From Echinarachnius parma (lineage: Eukaryota > Echinodermata > Echinoidea > Clypeasteroida > Echinarachniidae), in the NCBI GenBank assembly GCA_037951105.1, contig JBAMJV010003302.1, positions 1-64,000 of the forward strand: a DNA stretch of 64,000 nt, read 5' to 3'. This document shows positions 10,444-22,457 of this stretch, piece after piece; within the stretch, counting starts at the first letter, position 1; each line of letters starts with the position of its first letter. The translations under genes and the position numbers were made by a program. The notes beneath the pieces are model-generated. The model was not told the origin of the DNA. It worked only from the letters and a program-made list of their open reading frames with translations, and searched no databases.

Positions 10444-10997
10444 GTCCAATTGGCCAAGTGCAAGACTCATTTGTGCGGATTGAATTTCAGCAGCGTGGCT
10501 CACCACATGCACATATTATGTTCTGGATTGATGGAGCTCCTACTCTTGATGGTAGTACACCATAACAAATTGCATCATTTGTTGACAAGCATACATCGTG
10601 TTCAGCTAAAGTTAGCAATCAAGATGCACCATACTTGGAATTACAAAAGCACAAGCACTCAAAATCATGCCGTAAAAGACAGCAACCAGTTTGCAGGTTT
10701 GGATTCCCTAAGCCTCCAATGCAGAAAACTCAGCTTTTGCAACCACTAGATGAAAACAATCAACAAGCAGCAAAGGACTATGTACAAATCCAAAAGCTTC
10801 TTTCGGAATCAAAACATGGTTTAGATATGTCTCATTCAGACTTTCTTCAACAACTAGAATTATCTGAAATTGACTACATCATGTCAATACGAAGTACACT
10901 CAAGCATCCAACAGTCTTCTTACAAAGACAGCCATCTGAAATCAGAATCAACCCCTACATACAAAAACCTGCTGGATGTATATGCAGCAAATCATGA
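10444..10997 (+). pseudogene. Helentron Rep nuclease, HUH metal-binding part
   Basis: In the phase of 10500 the translation gives FVRIEFQQRGSPHAHIMFWI. The His-Ala-His at 10506-10514 is the HUH motif that binds the divalent metal for single-strand nicking. A TAA at 10563-10565 breaks the frame, which then continues in phase with the Cys/His motif HKHSKSCRKR and CRFGFPKPP, a conserved Rep signature, and with LELSEIDYIMSIRS. Another phase change at about 10955 follows RINPY. Confidence 0.9.
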
Positions 10998-11961
10998 TAT
11001 CCAGTTCATCACTGATCCATTTTCATGCGCTATGTACATCGTAGCTTATATGAGCAAATCACAGAGAGGCATGAGTCTTTTGATGGACAGAGTGTGCAAG
11101 GAAGCACGAGAAGGCAACAAAAACATAAAGCAGCAAGTCCGTCACATAGGTAATGCATTTCTAAACAAAGTTGAGATTAGTGCACAAGAAGCTGCTTATT
11201 TGATACTTCAGTTGCCTATCACGCGTGCAACACGCTGTGTAGTATTCATTAACACATCTCCTCCTGAAGAAAGAACATTTCTACTCAAAAGTAAAGAGAA
11301 GTTGCAACAAATGCCTGATGATTGTACTAATGTTGAATGTAGCAATGATGTCATCCGTTACTCAAAAAGACCAAAGTTTTTGGAACGGTGGTGCCTTGCT
11401 GACTATGTTTCAAGACTGCAAATCACATACCCAGAAACATACACTGATCCATATGACTCCAACAATGAAGATGAACCTGAACATGTGGACTCTGACACTG
11501 ATGTTGATGATGGTATTCATGACCCCACACAGATGTTAGTTAATGTCACACTACACTCAGGTGTCAAACTCAAAACCTGTAAGAAGCAGAAAGTTATTCG
11601 CTTTGTAAACTACAACCAAAAAAGCGATGCAGAAAACTATGCTAGAGAAAGAATTATGTTGTATATACCATGGCGCCAGGAACCAAAGGACATTCTCGGT
11701 CCATACGAGACTTACTCACAGCACTTGCAGGCCCAGAAAGAGCAAATTGAACTCAAAATGAGTCAATATGAACCAAACAAGACAGTTACATGGGAAGTAT
11801 TGCAAGAAGCAATGAACCAAGAAGTTTTTGAAGATAGTATTGTAGCTGCTAGTGCTCAGCAGGTTGAAGCAGATGATGCACTTGAAGGATCCCAACAAAG
11901 TATGGAATTCTCATTTTATCAACCACAGAAAGGAAACATGAACCCATTCATGTTTTTCTGA
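10940..11961 (+). pseudogene. Helentron Rep nuclease C-terminal part and Rep-helicase linker
   Basis: KNLLDVYAANHDIQFITD is followed by CAMYIVAYMSKSQRG. The tyrosines at 11035-11037 and 11047-11049, spaced Y-x-x-x-Y, are the two catalytic residues that attach covalently to DNA ends in Y2 Rep proteins. The section ITRATRCVVFINTSPPEER and the ARRSKRP-like YSKRPKFLERWCLADYV belong to the conserved linker to the helicase. The frame ends at 11961, and the helicase reads in another phase that overlaps from about 11931. Confidence 0.88.
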
Positions 11962-13360
11962 CTGGTGGTGCAGGAGTAGGGAAGTCACTTCTTATAAAAA
12001 CCCTGTATCAAGCCTTGCTTAAATACTTATGTTCAGAAGGTGGTGACAATCCAGAAGACTGCAGAATTGTTCTCTCCGCACCAACAGGAAAAGCAGCATA
12101 CAACATTCAAGGATGCACAAATCATGCTGTTTTCCAGATTGATCCAAACCAAGGGTTCAACTACAAAAAACTGTCTGCCGATCGATTGAACACACTGAGA
12201 GTAAAATACAAACATCTTTCAGTAGTCATCATGGATGAAGTGTCAATGGTTGGCAATAGACAGTTATCATTCATCCACCAAAGACTCCAAGAAATAAAAC
12301 AAAACAAGAAGCCATTTGGAGGAGTCCACATGATACTAGTTGGTGACTTATATCAGCTCAAACCAGTCATGGATCAGTGGATTTTCATGGACCTTAAGGA
12401 TGGATATGGACCACTTGCCACAAATCTCTGGACATCATACTTCCGTATGCATTCACTCAAACAGATCATGAGACCGAAGGATGATACACCCTTTGCAGAA
12501 GCTCTGAATAGACTACGAGAAGGCAAACAAACCAAAGAGGATATTGCACAAATCAAAACTAGAATGCTGCAGCAATCTGCTCCTAATTACCCTCATTCTG
12601 TTCCTCATTTGTTTCCAACACATCATCTAGTATCTACCTACAATGCACATGTATTTGCTACATGCACAAATGAAAAAGTAACAGTCAAAGCAGTGGATTC
12701 TGTTATTGGTGATTTTAGATCAACTGAAAAGGAACGCATCAAATCATCAGTCTCACAAGATCCAACCAAAACATCAGGCCTCTTATATGAATTACATGTA
12801 GCAGTCAATATGAGATACGAGACTGTTATAAATATCAGTGTTGAAGATGGAATCACCAATGGTTCTAGCTGTGTTGTAAAGAAGATTCACTACATACAAC
12901 CAACTATTCCCATGCCAAGTGTAATTTGGGTACTATTTGATGATGAAAGAGTTGGTAGACAAACAAGATTGCTGTACAAATCATACTTTCAGCATGGAAT
13001 ACCCAAGGAATGGACACCAATTTTTGCTACAAAGCGAACTTTCTTTGCCACACGGTGCCATGTCCCAGTAATCAGGACTCAATTTCCACTCAGACCAGCT
13101 GCAGCAAAAAATATTCACAAGTCTCAGGGAGATACACTGGATGAGGTGGTCATTCATATGGGCTCAAAGACTTTTCCACATAGCCATTATGTTGCCTTGA
13201 GCAGAGTAAAAAGTATGGCAGGCCTACACATTCTCGAGCTCAATGAAAAGAACATCAAAGTATCAGAAGCAGTTCTGGTTGAAATGAAGCGATTGGAATC
13301 TGAAGCAATCCTCAAGCTTTGTTATTCACCAATGTATTCAGTGCAACAAGAACACTGTAA
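11931..13360 (+). pseudogene. Helentron PIF1-type helicase domain
   Basis: A superfamily 1B helicase in order: Walker A FLTGGAGVGKS (GGAGVGKS at 11964-11987), APTGKAAYNI, Walker B IMDEVSMVGN from 12228, GDLYQLKPV, a long accessory region, NIHKSQGDTLDEVVIHMG (motif V) and HYVALSRVKSMAGLHIL (motif VI). It is intact over about 475 codons, the best preserved part of the element. PIF1 helicases unwind DNA 5' to 3' with ATP, and in Helitrons they peel off the transposed strand. It continues in frame into the endonuclease without a break. Confidence 0.92.
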
Positions 13361-13980
13361 AATCATCTTCCAGAATGCACGGTCATTGCACAAACACTTC
13401 TCTGACCTCCGTGCTGATCACAGCATCACTGTAGCAGATGTCATTACCGTAGCAGAGTCAAGACTGAAAAACACAGATAGTGACATGATGTATGCTCTTG
13501 ATGGTTTCACAACATATCGTAATGATCAGCAACAGACATCCATCAACAGACCTCCACATGGACAGTTGATATATGTATCAGATCAATGCGAAGTGTCTAT
13601 GGTGAAATGTTACAGTTGTCCTGAGTTTGAATTTTCAGTCATTTGCCTTCCACAACACAAATCTCTCCAGATTGTTGCTATCTACAAAGCTCCCTCATGT
13701 CCCTATGCTACTTTTAGACAAAATGTGTGCAGAACTACTACCCAATATTACCACATCTCTTCCTCTTGTCATTTTGGGAGACTTTAACTTTGATCTCTTC
13801 AAAGATGAAAAAGTATTTCTCAAATTGATGCTTGACTATTTTGACTGCCATCAGCATATTCATGAAGCAACTACTACATCAGGATAAATTTTGGATCTAG
13901 TCTATGCAAACATTAATATATCTTGCAATGCCATTTTTTGTGCCTGGTCTGACCACAAAACTATCTATGCTGTAGTGTAA
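13360..13980 (+). pseudogene. Helentron C-terminal EEP endonuclease domain
   Basis: The frame that follows the helicase gives IIFQNARSLHKHF (catalytic Asn), VITVAESRL (metal-binding Glu), a YRNDQ segment and QIVAIYKAP. After a phase change near 13730 it gives LPLVILGDFNFDLF, with GDFN at 13777-13788, then a TAA at 13885, then WSDHKTIYAV with Ser-Asp-His at 13948-13956 and a terminal TAA at 13978. These are the standard LINE/AP-endonuclease catalytic boxes. The domain resembles CR1-type endonucleases, consistent with capture from a LINE, and it is the hallmark of Helentrons. Confidence 0.88.
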
Positions 13981-14086
13981 GACAACAAAATACCATACAT
14001 ATTCCTAAACAACAACAAAAGTGCAGAACTCTGCACTGCATGGAGAAAAACTATTCGCAGGTTGCATTATTGTGAGAGTGTTTTTT

Positions 14087-14118
14087 ATGCCCCCGCAGAC
14101 GAAGTCTGAAGGGGGCAT
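14087..14118 (+). repeat. 32-bp hairpin, ATGCCCCC ... GGGGGCAT
   Basis: ATGCCCCCGCAGAC pairs with GTCTGAAGGGGGCAT around a GAA loop. Hairpins of this wording sit at the end of dispersed repeats in several marine invertebrates. Here it is directly followed by the tandem array to its right, so it is probably the left tip of that element; it is also the nearest hairpin to the Helentron 3' end. Confidence 0.75.
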
Positions 14119-14625
14119 TTATTCTGTGTTGTCATGGAAACTTCTACTATGCTTACTTCATTCCAAAGTATCATAATAATAAGATACTGTTCACATATAC
14201 TCTTTTTCATGTAAATGCCCTAAGTTGATTCTGTGTTACCAACAACTATAACAATGAATACAATGTGTCATGGAAACCTCTACTATGCTTACTTCATTCC
14301 AAAGTATCATAATAATACGATACTGTTCACATATACTCTTTTTCATGTAAATGCCCTAAGTTTATTCTGTGTTACCAAGAACTACGACAACGAATGCAAT
14401 GTGTCATGGAAACCTCTACTATGCTTACAGTTACTTCATTACAAAGTATCATAATAATAAGATACTGTTCACATATACTCTTTTTTGATGTAAATGCCCT
14501 AAGTTGATTCTGTGTTACCAAGAACTACGACAACGAATGCAATGTGTCATGGAAACCTCTACTATGCTTACTTCATTCCAAAGTATCATAATAATAAGAT
14601 ACTGTTTATCTGTGTGTGTACAGCT
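14119..14625 (+). repeat. Tandem repeat of about 137 bp, four copies
   Basis: The phrase GTCATGGAAACCTCTACTAT recurs at 14129, 14264, 14401 and 14543, each followed by TTCATTCCAAAGTATCATAA and ATGTAAATGCCCTAAGTTGA. Two more copies lie at about 15500-15690 and one diverged copy at 32535-32605. Confidence 0.85.
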
Positions 14626-16410
14626 GTACAAAACAGTTAACTTACTTTTCTTACTTTCAGTTCACTACCATTTTTAGTCATACTATACTGTCTAAAACAA
14701 CAAAACTTTATATTGTATCTGATTTTGCTTTTTTATTTTATTAAAATGCCCTATAGCTTATACATGTACTATGTAACAAAGAAATATCAGATAGGATATT
14801 CAAAGCTCTCTAAAAATGCTTCTTTTCTTGACTGATATTTGTTATCTACTTTCATGTTTCATGTGTGAAAATTGAAAATAGGCGCAAAGTTAGAGCCACT
14901 TGCCACACATCATATAACTCACAGAAATCTATCATATATCAAAATTTTATTATGTGTCATTTATACCTAAAACCACTAGTCTACTGATATTATTCAAAAC
15001 ATGTTAAAATATTACAAAAAAACACCTCCAAAATAATAAGCAAATGTCATTATTCTTGTATGAAGTATGCAGCCTTAATACGAAACAACTGCTGCAAAAA
15101 AGTCATTTCTTTATGATAAAATACCATTGGCTTACAACAAACAAAGGCCTGCTTCAGTTTTGCTTAGTTCATTTCATATGTACAGTACAAAGCACTCATT
15201 TATTTCTCTTTCAACTCTCACAATTTTAAAAAATACTATGGATACAAACTACAACAAAAGTTTAATATGTACATGTAAATGCATGCAGTTTTGTTTTTTA
15301 TGTAAATTTACTCACTCAAAATCACAATATAGAAAGTTCAATTTTCATATTCCCATAGGCATGTGTACAAAGTTTGACAAAGAAACCTGCTTTACTCCAA
15401 AGTTGAAAAAGTGGATCTAACCCCTTTTGCAAATGAGCTCTTCATATACTCTTTTTCATGTAAATGCCCTAAGTTGATTCTGTGTTACCAACAACTACGA
15501 CAATGATTGCAATGTGTCATGGAAACCTCTACTATGCTTATTTCATTCCAAAGTATCATAATAATAAGATACTGTTCACGTATATTCTTTTTCATGTAAA
15601 TGCCCGAAGTTGATTCTGTGTTGTCATGGAAACCTCTACTATGCTTACTTCATTCCAAAGTATCATAATAATAAGATACTGTTCACTTACATGTATATAC
15701 AAAAAATCAAGTACTTTTCTATTTTTTTCTATTGGTTTTTATATATGTATGTGTACAGCTGTACAAAAACAGTTTATTTACTTTTCTTACTTTCAGTTCA
15801 CTACATTTTAGTGATAATATACTGTATAAAACAACAAAACTTTCTGTAGTATCTGATTTTTCTTTTTGCTCAAAATCCCTATAGCTTGTACATGTACTAT
15901 GTAACAAAGAAATATGAGATAGGAGATTCAAAGCTCTCTAAAAATGCTTTTCTTTTCTTGACTGATGTTTGTTTTCTACTTTCATGTTTCAAGTGTTGAA
16001 ATAAAAAACAGGGTCAAAGTTAGAGCCACTTGGCACCCATCATATACTTCACAGCAATTTATATCCCAACTTTACTATGTGTCATTTATACCTAAAACCA
16101 CTAGTCTACTGATATTATTCAAAACATGTAAACATATTACCAAAAACACCTCCAAAATAATAAGCAAATGTCCTTACATTATTCTTGTATGAAGTGTGAA
16201 GTCTCATTAGGAAACAAGAACTGCTGTGAATAATATGATTTGTGATCCGCGTCCATGTCGCGGGTGTCGGGCAATTTTGCACTTGAAAGAATATTAAAAC
16301 TATACATAAATACTCAGTGCAAAGTGGCTGAAGGATCACAGTATTTTGTGTTCTGTTCAATTTTATGCATGCTTTTTATTCTTACTGTTACATGCAGTAT
16401 TCAATTTCCA
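14626..16410 (+). repeat. AT-rich dispersed repeat block, first location
   Basis: Several phrases recur inside this block and again at 29750-33390, for example GAGCCACTTG(C/G)CAC(A/C)CATCATATA, CCTAAAACCACTAGTCTACTG, CCAAAATAATAAGCAAATG and TGATCCGCGTCCATGTCGCG. The order is roughly the same in both places, so both derive from one family of long element. No conserved protein is visible. The scattered frames of 60-110 codons are composition artefacts. Confidence 0.7.
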
Positions 16411-16480
16411 TAGAAGATTTTACTCACTAATTTCTTCTTCAAAAAACTCTATTCTCTAATTTTTCTCCTAAAAAATCAGT

Positions 16481-16800
16481 TTACATGCATGCCATATTAC
16501 AATTATTATGTTCAGCATTCATATCTGGTGTTTTCTTCAATTTTATGCATCATTTTTACTGTTACTATACAAAATGCTGCTTTTAAGCTTTATCTTATTA
16601 TTCACTTTACCCCTGACAGATTATCAAGTCACCTAAAGGATTATTCAACTTTGTTGAGTTTACATGCATGCCTTATTACAATTATTATGTTCAGCATTCA
16701 AATCTGGTGTCATCAATTTTATACATGCTTTTTACTGTTCATCATTCAAATTACCACCACATTTTGCACACTAAATCTTCTTCTACCAGAAACTATGTTT
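16481..16800 (+). repeat. Two-copy tandem repeat, about 180 bp
   Basis: TTTACATGCATGCC, then ATTACAATTATTATGTTCAGCATTCA, occurs near 16481 and again near 16660, followed in both by TCTGGTGT and an ATTTTATnCAT phrase. Confidence 0.7.
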
Positions 16801-17311
16801 TCTTATTTTTTCTCTACAATAACAGGCTGATTCTGACAGTACATTTTCAAAATCATCTAGCAGCCCTCAACTGGACCACAACCACAAACACATTTAATCT
16901 TCACACATCACTGCAATAAGAATTACTCCTATCTTTCTAAAATTGATGCTTTTAAGCTCTATAGATCTTATTGTTCACTTTACCCTTGACAGGTTGCCAA
17001 GTCTAAACAAAAAAACTTCTTCTATAAGAGAAGAAATGTTTGAGAATAGATCTACTTCTAGGTTTTTATGTTATCAAATAGCACGATGTAGGAGAGTCGT
17101 TGCATAAAACAAATGATGCTTGTCTTCATTCGTTTATTTTATGATCTAACCACTCTCGTTCATGCTGTTTATATCTATCACATGAAGCCAAAGGCTGATT
17201 GCATATTGATACACCCAGCCTCAACAAAAGTTCAAATACATCATATAATAAACTCAACAAAAAAAAACTTGCATTAAAAATTGAATCTGCCTTTTCATAA
17301 GGTGCCTTAAT

Positions 17312-17785
17312 GTGAATTACTTGTTGTCTATTTGGCAGAAGATGGATACCTGTACTAAGATGAGGTCATGCACACTCCAACTTAGTGGAGTGGTAGCAAG
17401 GATGAAGGCACATAACATATCTCCACAAGCAGCTCAGGACATGATCAACCGTATCATTGAAGAAATGGATTGTTCCATCGACAAAATGGAAGGTACAATT
17501 GCACGACTGCATATTTCTTTGGAGAAAACAAATAAAGCCAAAGGAAACTACTATAAACAACTCCAAAAACTTAAAGACACAAAAAACAACTCAACACTGT
17601 GCATAGCGTGTGGAAGCCAAGATTCATTTTCTGAGGATTCATCGATGCTGGACGCCGAAGACACAGTTGCATCACAACCAACAACCTGTAATCCAGCAAC
17701 TACTGCACAAGCAACTACACCACAAGCATCACAGCAGCAATCAAGCCAAAACTCATCTCAGACTCTTTTTGATGCACAAGAATAA
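17312..17785 (+). CDS. 157-codon ORF of unknown function inside a dispersed repeat
   Basis: The most protein-like non-transposase frame in the AT-rich blocks. From the second Met (17342) it reads MDTCTKMRSC, then a helical segment with Met/Ile/Leu spacing, an acidic stretch IIEEMDCSIDKMEG, a basic coiled stretch KTNKAKGNYYKQLQKL, a Cys pair CIACGS, and a Ser/Thr/Gln-rich tail ending TLFDAQE. The preceding CTATTTGGCAG just before 17340 looks like a splice acceptor, and AATAAA-like sequence follows the stop, so it may be a terminal exon. The last 60 bp and the 3' flank recur at 31387-31600, so it belongs to a mobile repeat. I do not recognise the family. Confidence 0.45.
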   Translation: MNYLLSIWQKMDTCTKMRSCTLQLSGVVARMKAHNISPQAAQDMINRIIEEMDCSIDKMEGTIARLHISLEKTNKAKGNYYKQLQKLKDTKNNSTLCIACGSQDSFSEDSSMLDAEDTVASQPTTCNPATTAQATTPQASQQQSSQNSSQTLFDAQE

Positions 17786-17935
17786 TAAAAATGCAAACTT
17801 CACGTAACTACACCATCTTAACAGTTAACAACTTATTACCTTATTCACATACATTTGTTTTCTACATGTAATTCTATACTTCTTTAATTCTATACTTTAT
17901 TAGGTATAGGAGAATACTTCTATACTTCATCCTAT
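17786..17935 (+). repeat. 3' flank of the 157-codon ORF, repeated at 31440-31600
   Basis: The phrases ATGCAAACTTCAC, ACTACACCATCTTAACAGTTAAC and TCTATACTTTATTAGGTATAGG occur in both places in the same order, showing a shared element end near 17935. Confidence 0.8.
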
Positions 17936-18677
17936 GATAATAAGCCAGTTTGTAATTAGACTATGGAGCTTGGGTGACGTCAGAGGGCGTAGTCCGATAT
18001 TCCATCAACGTACAGTAAAGTGTATGGTATCATGTCATATTACCGGATAATTTTAGTTTGACAGCATAAAACAAACATTAGATGCATAAAATCAAAGTGG
18101 AAATTATACGAGCAGCTGCATAAACTCATAAAGAACACATTTGATGTAAAGTATATTCAAGAATTTACCGATTTTTCTCCATATCAACTTTCTTGTAATC
18201 ATCTTTCTTGTGAATGATCCAGGTGAATCATTCACACGCAATAATGCTACAAGGCGGGCGATCAGCATACCGCCCATTCGTACAATATACCGTTCAAAAT
18301 TAAACGCTATGTTTTAGGACGCCATCGGCAAGGAAAACAGAAGGGATATAATATTTCTTTCTACATGTTGCGGTCTTCAAAACAAGAAAGTCGGTAATCA
18401 TTATCAATTTATATAAATTGTGGATCACATAAACGAAATTTTGTTTGCATTTGCTAATAAATGGAGAGAGAAATCAGCCGGCAAAAACCGTTTTTGCGTT
18501 GGATAGTGCAGCAAGCGGAAGACGATAATCTCCGCACAATGCTATGTACACCTACGTGTGTACATACCCAGTGCGTGCTAGCCAGGCCAAGCAAGGCTCG
18601 GTGAAATTATTGATCAATAAATATCATCATTACACATGAATAACACATTCTATCAAACCGGTTCTTGTTCTATGAAA
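17936..18677. other. No gene recognised
   Basis: Mixed-composition DNA with isolated CpGs. No protein-like frame, array or TIR was seen. Confidence 0.4.
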
Positions 18678-19571
18678 TACCGTAGAAACCCGCTGTGAAG
18701 CACATATCGATCTCTTGCTGCTGTCTTGTTTTTAAAGAGCGCTCCCAAACTACGAAAGGAAGACAGTATTCAGGAATGCAAATGATGGTCATGAATAGTT
18801 GAATATTCATGAGAATAATAATGAAGGTGAATCCTACGAAAACGACGCCAAAAATAGACAATGTGACTGTATTTGATATGAGGTGTGTACAGAGGATCCC
18901 ACCCCACGAAGCTCCTGTCCCCGTTGTTAGTGGAAATTCAAACAGATGAAACAACTCACAGGAACGAACATGAAAGGACAATTTGTAATGAATGTATATA
19001 AGGATATTTCAAATTCATATAGCGTTCAATGTAGGCCTACATGACCTATCAACGTTCATGCCCCCCCCCCCCCCCCGTTTGTCAGGTAAACGTTTACCAC
19101 CCTACACCTCTCTTGACTACATTGATTCAGCCTATGGTATGCCCATGTGTGTTTATTGTTTTAATACAATGGTTTCCTGTTGTCTAGTATAAAGACTCAG
19201 GAAAAGGGTAAATGTGAGTGTTTGTTCAAGTTCAAGTTCAAGTTCATTTTATTAATTTCAATGTTAAAAACACAAAGTATATAATACATGTATCAGTCAT
19301 ACAGATAAAGCATTGAAATAGGGAGACTACAAAAAAGTTATAAACTTGTAGGCAGTAGCCCCCTTTAACATATATAGTATAGTTGTACACATTTGATACA
19401 AATACAATCATAATCATAAGAAAATGATATAACATAAACAAAGAATAAAAATTAAAAAAACATTTAAAATACCTAAAAAACCTACAATAATCACACAGTC
19501 ACACACACGCACATACACGCACACACAACGCACACATTGCATGGGTAAGATGATAATGCTATGTTCACAAG

Positions 19572-20864
19572 TTAATTTGAATATGAAGATAATAATATTT
19601 TCTTCAATTGGGCTTTGAAAGCTGATTGAAGTGTGCAATTTCTTAATTCATGTGATAATTCATTCCATATACGTGGACCATTATGTCGAACAGAATATAA
19701 CAATGCTTGAGTATTGACCTTTTGATAATGATATTTATTACTTGAGCGAGTGTTGTATGAATGTACTAGATTATTACAAAGGAACATTTTAGAAATATTG
19801 TTTGGTGACAAATCATTAAAGACACAATACATTAGTGTAGCTATTCGAATTTTATGAATATCGTAAATATTGAGAGTATTTAAACGAAAAAACAAAGGAA
19901 GTGAATGGGCTTTATAATTGGAGTTTGTACAAATTCTTAATGCTTTCTTTTGGAGTTTATATAAATTGTCTAGTTTAGTTTTCCCAACACTGGCCCAAGT
20001 AATATTACAATATTGTAAATATGGCAAGATTAAGCAATTATATAACATAAACAATTCCTTCTCTGGTAATATCGAGCGTAACTTACATATAATACCTATG
20101 TTTTTTGAAATTTTATTTCTAACGTACAATCTATATTTTTCAAAGGATAAAGTTTCATCTAAAATGACTCCAAGAAATTTAACTGATGAACTAACGTTTA
20201 GGTTGACATCATTCATAATTATTTTAACATCATTCTTACTAAATTGACTATTTTTACCATGAAAATATAACACATTTTTCTTTTCATAATTCACAATTAA
20301 CTCATTTGCATTAAACCATTCAACAATCTTTTTTAATTCCATATTTGTTTCTACTATCAGTTTATCAAAATCTGTGTGTGTTGCCATGATGTTTGAATCA
20401 TCCGCAAAAAGAATAAAGTGAAAAAATGAAGAAACTGAACAAAGGTCATTTATATATATAAGAAATAGGAGAGGACCCAATACGGAACCCTGTGGGACTC
20501 CGTATCGGATCCTCTCCCTACATGAAACAAAATTGTTATAGGATGTAAATTGAAAACGATCATATAAATAACTCTTAAACCATTCTAATGCAGTACCTTG
20601 TATACCAAAATGTTGAAGTTTGACTAGTAAGTGATCATGATTAATAACATCAAAAGCCTTTGAGAGGTCGAGGAATATACCAAGTGTGTACAAATTATTA
20701 TTTAAACTAGTCATAATGTGATCATTGAGGTCAATTAAGGCATGTTCACAAGAAAAATTACTTCTAAAACCATATTGGGAATCAGTCAATAAATTATTTA
20801 TATTAATATGTTCTAAAAGTCTTTTATAAATTAATTTTTCTAATATCTTAGAAAAACATGGCAA
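19572..20864 (-). pseudogene. LINE reverse transcriptase, CR1/L2-like
   Basis: The 430-codon frame begins inside the RT at PCFSKILEKLIYKRLL and holds DSQYGFRSNFSCEHAL, LGIFLDLSKAFDVINHDHLL (catalytic Asp), GVPQGSVLGPLLFLIYINDL, the FADDSNIM catalytic box, and SVKFLGVILDETLSFEKY (thumb). The C-terminal tail includes YNTRSSNKYHYQ and GPRIWNELSHELRN, typical of CR1/L2. Between it and the endonuclease frame two small length changes (about 20945 and 20890) disrupt about 25 codons. Otherwise it is well conserved, so this is a young copy. Confidence 0.93.
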
Positions 20865-20942
20865 TAATGTGATTGGTCGATAATTTGAAAATAAATGAGA
20901 GTCACCCTTCTAAACACTGGAATCACTTTTCCAATCTTAAAA

Positions 20943-22457
20943 TTATTGGGGACTATACCATATAACAAAAGAGAGATTACATATATGAACAATGGGTTTA
21001 ATAATACAATGTATGACATGTTTTATAATATATTGACTAATTCCATCAAACCCTGTGCTTTTGCTTGACTTTAAATTCTTTACAATTTGTATAACTTCTA
21101 CTTCATCAGTTGGGTTAAAATGAATGGACACATCACATTTATTTGTAAGATATGAATCAAAATTTTGTCTAGATTGAACAATATGGTCAGACTTTAGTTT
21201 TGTAGCAATACTAGAAAAATATGAATTAAACTCATTAACAATTAATTGACCATCAGTCAATTTATCTAAGCCTTTCATAAAATATGAGGGATACTTATGT
21301 TTACCATGCTTACCTAATAAGTTGTTGATTACTTTCCATACTTTTAACAAATCATTTTTATTCTTCTGTAATAAGTCACAATAATATTTTTTCCGAACAG
21401 ATTGTAAAATAGAATTAAGTTTATTACGATATTTCTTATATTTGCGTTCAATACAATCAGTTCTCTTCTTACAAAATGATTTATACAATCTATCTTTTTT
21501 GTTAATACATTTTAATAATGAAGGGGTTATCCATGGCTTTCTTGGAACCTTTTTGCGTTTAGTATTACTACTGACAACAAACTTAGAATCATATATATTT
21601 TTAAACTTATCTAAGAATGTATTGTATGCTTCATTTACATCTGGGGTGGTTAAAACATCATGCCATTCTGTAGCTAATAAATCCTTTTTAAATGAGTTTA
21701 AGATCAAGGGGTCATTTTGTTTTACATGTGAATGTATTGGATTTACAGGAACAGAATAATCATTATTGATAGAAAGGTCAGTTATTTCAAAGATAGGTAA
21801 ATGGTCTGTAATGCCACTATACAATATGCCTGATTGAATATGTTTATTGTATACATTTGAAAAAATATTATCAATCAATGTAACCGATCGTGTGGCTATT
21901 CTTGTAGGTTTGTCGATCAATGGACGGAATGAATTATTATATATTACATTAACAAAGTTATTTATACATGGACTTAATGATGAATTCAACAAATTTATAT
22001 TAAAATCTCCCATTATAAACATATTTTTATTTTCTACCACTAGTCCTTCAAGACATTTATTCATATTGTCATTAAATTCTTGAATAGATTTATTTGGGTC
22101 TCTATAAATTATACCAACAATAATATTTGTTTGTTGATTCAATGTTATTTCAATAAAAAGGGATTCACAGAGAGAATCAGGTAGCAGTATATCATTCCGA
22201 ACTTTTACATCAAATGCATTATGAATTAATAATGCGACACCCCCACCTCTTCTGCCCTGTCTATCTTTATGATAAAATGTATAATCATGCATATTAAATA
22301 ATGACAAAGGTGTATTATCATGAATCCACGTTTCACTAAATCCATATATTGAAAATGTAAAGTCTAATTGTTGGATAAATTGATTAATAGCATCAACATT
22401 TTTATATAAACTGCGAGAATTTGTAACGGTATAATAAGCTTTATTTGTACGACGCAC
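20943..22457 (-). pseudogene. LINE endonuclease and linker, CR1/L2-like
   Basis: This frame of 504 codons begins MRRTNKAYYTVTNSRSLYKN and runs through FSIYGFSETWIHD (catalytic Glu), GRRGGGVALLIHN, NIIVGIIYRDPN, KNMFIMGDFNINLL (Gly-Asp-Phe-Asn) and SGITDHLPIFE (Asp-His pair), a complete EEP nuclease of about 230 residues. The C-terminal half is the basic linker and the start of the RT: IIKHVIHCIIKPIVHICNLS. The frame is lost right after this by a small change near 20955, so the protein is truncated. Confidence 0.9.

Larger units (their letters stand above)
6347..13980 (+). mobile_element. Helentron (Helitron-like rolling-circle transposon), decayed but near full length in coding region
   Basis: Consecutive plus-strand fragments encode, in order, a basic leader, a peptidase C76-like domain, a K/Q/R-rich repeat, a DUF6570 zinc-binding domain, an HUH Rep nuclease with a two-Tyr motif, a PIF1 helicase and an EEP endonuclease. 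Rep plus PIF1 defines Helitrons; the C-terminal LINE-type endonuclease places this in the Helentron/Helitron2 group. At least ten frameshifts or stops interrupt it (near 6499, 6711, 7764, 8536, about 9000, 9520, 10443, 10563, 10960, 11945, 13730, 13885), so it cannot be active as it stands. The ends were not located: the left end is probably at or before the tandem repeat at 5851, and the right end lies between 13981 and the hairpin at 14087. Other Helitron groups lack the endonuclease, so the call is firm. Confidence 0.9.

Noticed and set aside
18670..18981. 103-codon minus-strand frame with hydrophobic stretches
   Set aside because: It lies in the terminal inverted repeat of a composite element and is not preserved in the matching right arm.
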